Made by a program: the position numbers and the translations under genes
Part shown: one piece after another, positions 23,444-25,487 of the stretch
Layout of the letters: every line of letters begins with the position of its first letter
How positions within the stretch are numbered: position 1 is the stretch's first letter
The notes under the pieces: generated by a model
Seen by the model: only the letters and a program-made list of their open reading frames with translations
Told to the model about the DNA's origin: nothing
Databases searched by the model: none
Assembly (NCBI GenBank): GCA_947090385.1
Contig: CAMUNZ010000011.1
Span: 1 to 25,487, forward strand
Source: an uncultured Campylobacter sp.
GTDB taxonomy: Bacteria; Campylobacterota; Campylobacteria; Campylobacterales; Campylobacteraceae
DNA length: 25,487 nucleotides
Direction: 5' to 3'

Positions 23444-24500
23444 CTTTTTTGAACTCATCGAATTCTTCTAAAATTTCATCAGAATTTTTGATAAAATTTG
23501 AAGTTGTTTTTGAAATTTTGTCTAAATTTGTTATTAAATTCTTAGAATTTTGTTGAAATTTTTCGAATTTGTTACCCAAAGTAATAATTTTTTCACGCTC
23601 AAAAATGGCATTTTTTGAAATTTCTTTATCTCTTTTAAGAATTTTTATAGAATTCAAAACTGCCATAAAAGTCGTCGGGCTTGTTATAAAAATTCTATTT
23701 TGCCAAGAAAAACTTAAAATTTCTGGCAAATTTGAGACGATATATACAAAAATCGCCTCACTTGGCACAAACATTATCGCAAATTCGCTTGTTATTTGCG
23801 GGATTATATATTTTTGCGAAATTGATACAATCTCTTTTTTAAAATCGTTTAAAAGTGAGGTGTTTAGTTTTTTTATTTCATCGTTTTGTGCATTTAAAAT
23901 TTTTTCGTAACTAGAAAGCAAAAATTTGCAATCAACACAGAGAATTTTATCTCCTAAATTTATCGCACAATCGCAAATTCTGCCGTTTGGCAGAGTTTTT
24001 TGCAATTCATAAAAATTTAAATTTTCACCAAAAACTATGTCTAATAAATTTTTCAATTCAAATTCGCCGAAATTTCCTCTTAATTTTTGATTTCCTAAAA
24101 TTTGATTTAATTTTGAAATTTCTTGTTTTAAACTTTGAGAAATTTCGCCATTATTTTCTATTTTTGTGATTTTTTCTATCAATGATTTAAACGATTTATC
24201 AAAAAAATTTAAATCTTGCTTAAAAGAATTATGAGACAGAGTTAAATTATTTGTCAAATTTTGATTTAGTTGATTAAATTTCAAATTTAAATTATCGTTT
24301 GAAATTTGACTTAATTTTGTTTGATTTAATTCTAAATTTTGCTGAAATTTTTCATTTTTTATATTTATTGTGTTTAAATTTTGTTCTAAATATAAAATTT
24401 TTTCAGTAAAAAAATCTCGCTGTTTTATAAGTAAAAAGCAAGAAAACACGATTAAAAGTGCAATTATCGTAAATAAAATGTAAATTATCTCAAAGCCCAT
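23433..24500 (-). CDS. rmuC: DNA recombination protein RmuC
   Basis: RmuC-family protein that limits DNA inversion and other rearrangements; the core is a nuclease-like (PD-(D/E)XK-type) fold. It has an N-terminal membrane anchor (about residues 3-24), a long Asn/Gln-rich coiled coil (28-130), then the core with GNFGEFELKNLLD, CDCAINLGDKILCVDCKF (the usual site of P(D/E)...V(I/V)DSK), and FVPSEAIFVY. At 355 residues it is at the short end of the family. It overlaps the FtsL-like gene by 11 bases upstream, so it is the third gene of the rsmH unit. Confidence 0.9.
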   Translation of the reverse strand: MGFEIIYILFTIIALLIVFSCFLLIKQRDFFTEKILYLEQNLNTINIKNEKFQQNLELNQTKLSQISNDNLNLKFNQLNQNLTNNLTLSHNSFKQDLNFFDKSFKSLIEKITKIENNGEISQSLKQEISKLNQILGNQKLRGNFGEFELKNLLDIVFGENLNFYELQKTLPNGRICDCAINLGDKILCVDCKFLLSSYEKILNAQNDEIKKLNTSLLNDFKKEIVSISQKYIIPQITSEFAIMFVPSEAIFVYIVSNLPEILSFSWQNRIFITSPTTFMAVLNSIKILKRDKEISKNAIFEREKIITLGNKFEKFQQNSKNLITNLDKISKTTSNFIKNSDEILEEFDEFKKAKF

Positions 24501-24741
24501 TTTTATTTAACTCGATTTTTATTGGATTTAAAATTTTGTTTTGAAATTTTATTTTTTCTAATTCAATTTTTAAACTTAAATTTTCTTGCACCAAAACATC
24601 TTTTTTTGTGCGAAGTTCATTTATATCGCGACTTAAAAAATAAATTTCATTGCGAATTGCGATAACAGGAAGCGTTAGTAAAAATAAAATAGCCATCGCT
24701 AAATAAACTTTTAAAAGTTGTAAAAAACTTAAATTTTTCAT
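24490..24741 (-). CDS. FtsL-like small bitopic division protein
   Basis: An 83-residue protein with a short cytosolic start, one membrane helix (about 8-28) and an outward coiled coil (about 33-75, SRDINELRTKKDVLVQENL). That topology and size match FtsL, which pairs with FtsB and FtsQ in the divisome. Its place right after rsmH, with a 4-base overlap, is the classic mraW-ftsL order. FtsL sequences are too divergent to be sure by eye, so no gene symbol is given. Confidence 0.72.
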   Translation of the reverse strand: MKNLSFLQLLKVYLAMAILFLLTLPVIAIRNEIYFLSRDINELRTKKDVLVQENLSLKIELEKIKFQNKILNPIKIELNKNGL

Positions 24742-25487
24742 CTATTTATCTCAAAAATTCTTAATTTTGCACAACTTGATCGTGGATTTTTTTCGATTTC
24801 TTCTTTACTTGGCGTGATTGGTTTTTTTGTGATAATTTTTCCGATTGAATTATTTTTGCCACATTCACATTGTATAGAATTTGGCGGACATATGCAGTCA
24901 CTTGCCCATTTTTTAAAATAGCTTTTTACGATTTTATCTTCTAAAGAATGAAAAGTAATAATCGCAATTTTTGCATTTTTTATTTTTGAGTTTTCAATTT
25001 TATCTAACAAATTTTTTAATTCAAAAAGTTCGTTATTTACTTCGATTCTAATTGCTTGAAATGCTAAAATCGCGGTTGAAATTTTTCTATTAAAATATTT
25101 TTTATTGCCTATAATTTCACTTAATTCTTTTGCCGAGTTTATCTTTTTTTTTGCTCTATAATCGCAAATTTTTTGCGCTAAAAATTTTGCGTTACTAAGT
25201 TCTGCATAATCTTTAAAAATTTTTTCTAATTTTTCTTTTGGATAGAAATTTACGATTTCATGAGCCGAAATTTCATCGTTTTGATTCATTCTCATATCTA
25301 ATTTATCAGAATTTAAGCAAAATCCTCTGTCGATTTTATCCAATTGAAGCGAACTAATTCCTATATCTGCTAGAATTCCGCTAATTTTTTGAGTTTCTAT
25401 TAACTCTACACTTCCGCTAAACTTTGCATTGTAAATTTTAACCCTGTTTTTATATTTTTCTAAAAAGTTTTTACTAAAATTTATCGC
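24738..25487 (-). CDS. rsmH: 16S rRNA (cytosine(1402)-N4)-methyltransferase, 5'-truncated by window edge
   Basis: SAM-dependent methyltransferase that makes m4C1402 in the ribosomal P site. The frame runs off the right edge; it stays open to 25487, so the start codon is outside. Family motifs are ADIGISSLQLDKIDRGF, DMRMNQ, IITFHSLEDKIVKSYFK and the terminal NPRSSCAKLRIFE. A Cys-rich insert (CICPPN...CECG) before the end is typical of this family. It is coupled by a 4-base overlap to the FtsL-like gene. Confidence 0.95.
   Translation of the reverse strand, partial: AINFSKNFLEKYKNRVKIYNAKFSGSVELIETQKISGILADIGISSLQLDKIDRGFCLNSDKLDMRMNQNDEISAHEIVNFYPKEKLEKIFKDYAELSNAKFLAQKICDYRAKKKINSAKELSEIIGNKKYFNRKISTAILAFQAIRIEVNNELFELKNLLDKIENSKIKNAKIAIITFHSLEDKIVKSYFKKWASDCICPPNSIQCECGKNNSIGKIITKKPITPSKEEIEKNPRSSCAKLRIFEINR

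Noticed and set aside
23440..25400. Dense AAATTT/GAAATTT strings as possible repeats or uptake signals
   Set aside because: They occur irregularly inside coding frames and follow from AT-rich Lys, Asn, Ile and Phe codons.
1..25487. tRNA genes, SRP RNA, tmRNA, CRISPR repeats, insertion sequences
   Set aside because: No cloverleaf-like or conserved RNA core, no spaced repeat array and no transposase-like frame was seen in the short gaps; a covariance-model scan would settle the RNA genes.

Overview
The window is AT-rich chromosomal DNA with densely packed, overlapping genes and frequent TTG and GTG starts. Gene content and order point to a Campylobacter-type member of the Campylobacterota. Examples are waaA, pseudouridine synthase, ffh, rpsP, khpA, rimM, trmD, rplS, and ileS, small membrane protein, gatA, guaB. 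I cannot name the species from the sequence. I see no tRNA, rRNA, insertion sequence, prophage or CRISPR array, and no gap without a gene longer than about 200 bases.

Layout. Positions 1-5400 (+) hold a Kdo transferase cut by the left edge, an RluA-family pseudouridine synthase, ffh, then the tightly overlapped ribosome block rpsP-khpA-rimM-trmD-rplS, closed by a clear terminator. A long palindrome sits between ffh and rpsP. alr (-) follows at 5434-6447. Across a divergent promoter region lies a periplasmic copper pair (PCuAC chaperone and Sco1/SenC) at 6562-7528. The PCuAC signal peptide is broken by a one-base frame slip, and a Fur-like dyad covers its promoter. After a 200-base gap come an unknown 106-residue protein, an RsmD-type methyltransferase and a TIGR02757 protein (+). 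A CinA-domain protein (-) converges on them.

Positions 10465-18241 look like one long operon with a promoter in front of ileS: ileS, a 36-residue membrane protein, gatA, guaB, metX, xseB and a nitrilase-fold protein. Each gene overlaps the next, and the operon ends at a terminator shared with the convergent rpsO. The nitrilase-fold protein appears to lack the catalytic Lys and Cys.

Positions 18616-20300 (+) carry an Rrf2 regulator, a DHH phosphoesterase and a small acidic protein. Positions 20301-22865 (-) carry a D-amino-acid-aminotransferase-like enzyme followed by a phosphoethanolamine transferase. An unknown two-helix membrane protein (+) diverges from them. The right end (-) is rsmH (cut by the edge), an FtsL-like bitopic protein and rmuC.

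Functionally the window is mainly housekeeping: translation and ribosome assembly, protein targeting, envelope building (Kdo, D-amino acids, phosphoethanolamine, division), GMP and methionine biosynthesis, and DNA repair. I found no convincing new multi-gene system. The items most worth a second look are the frameshifted copper chaperone with its dyad, the ffh/rpsP palindrome with competing hairpins, the apparent nitrilase pseudoenzyme, and the small membrane proteins.
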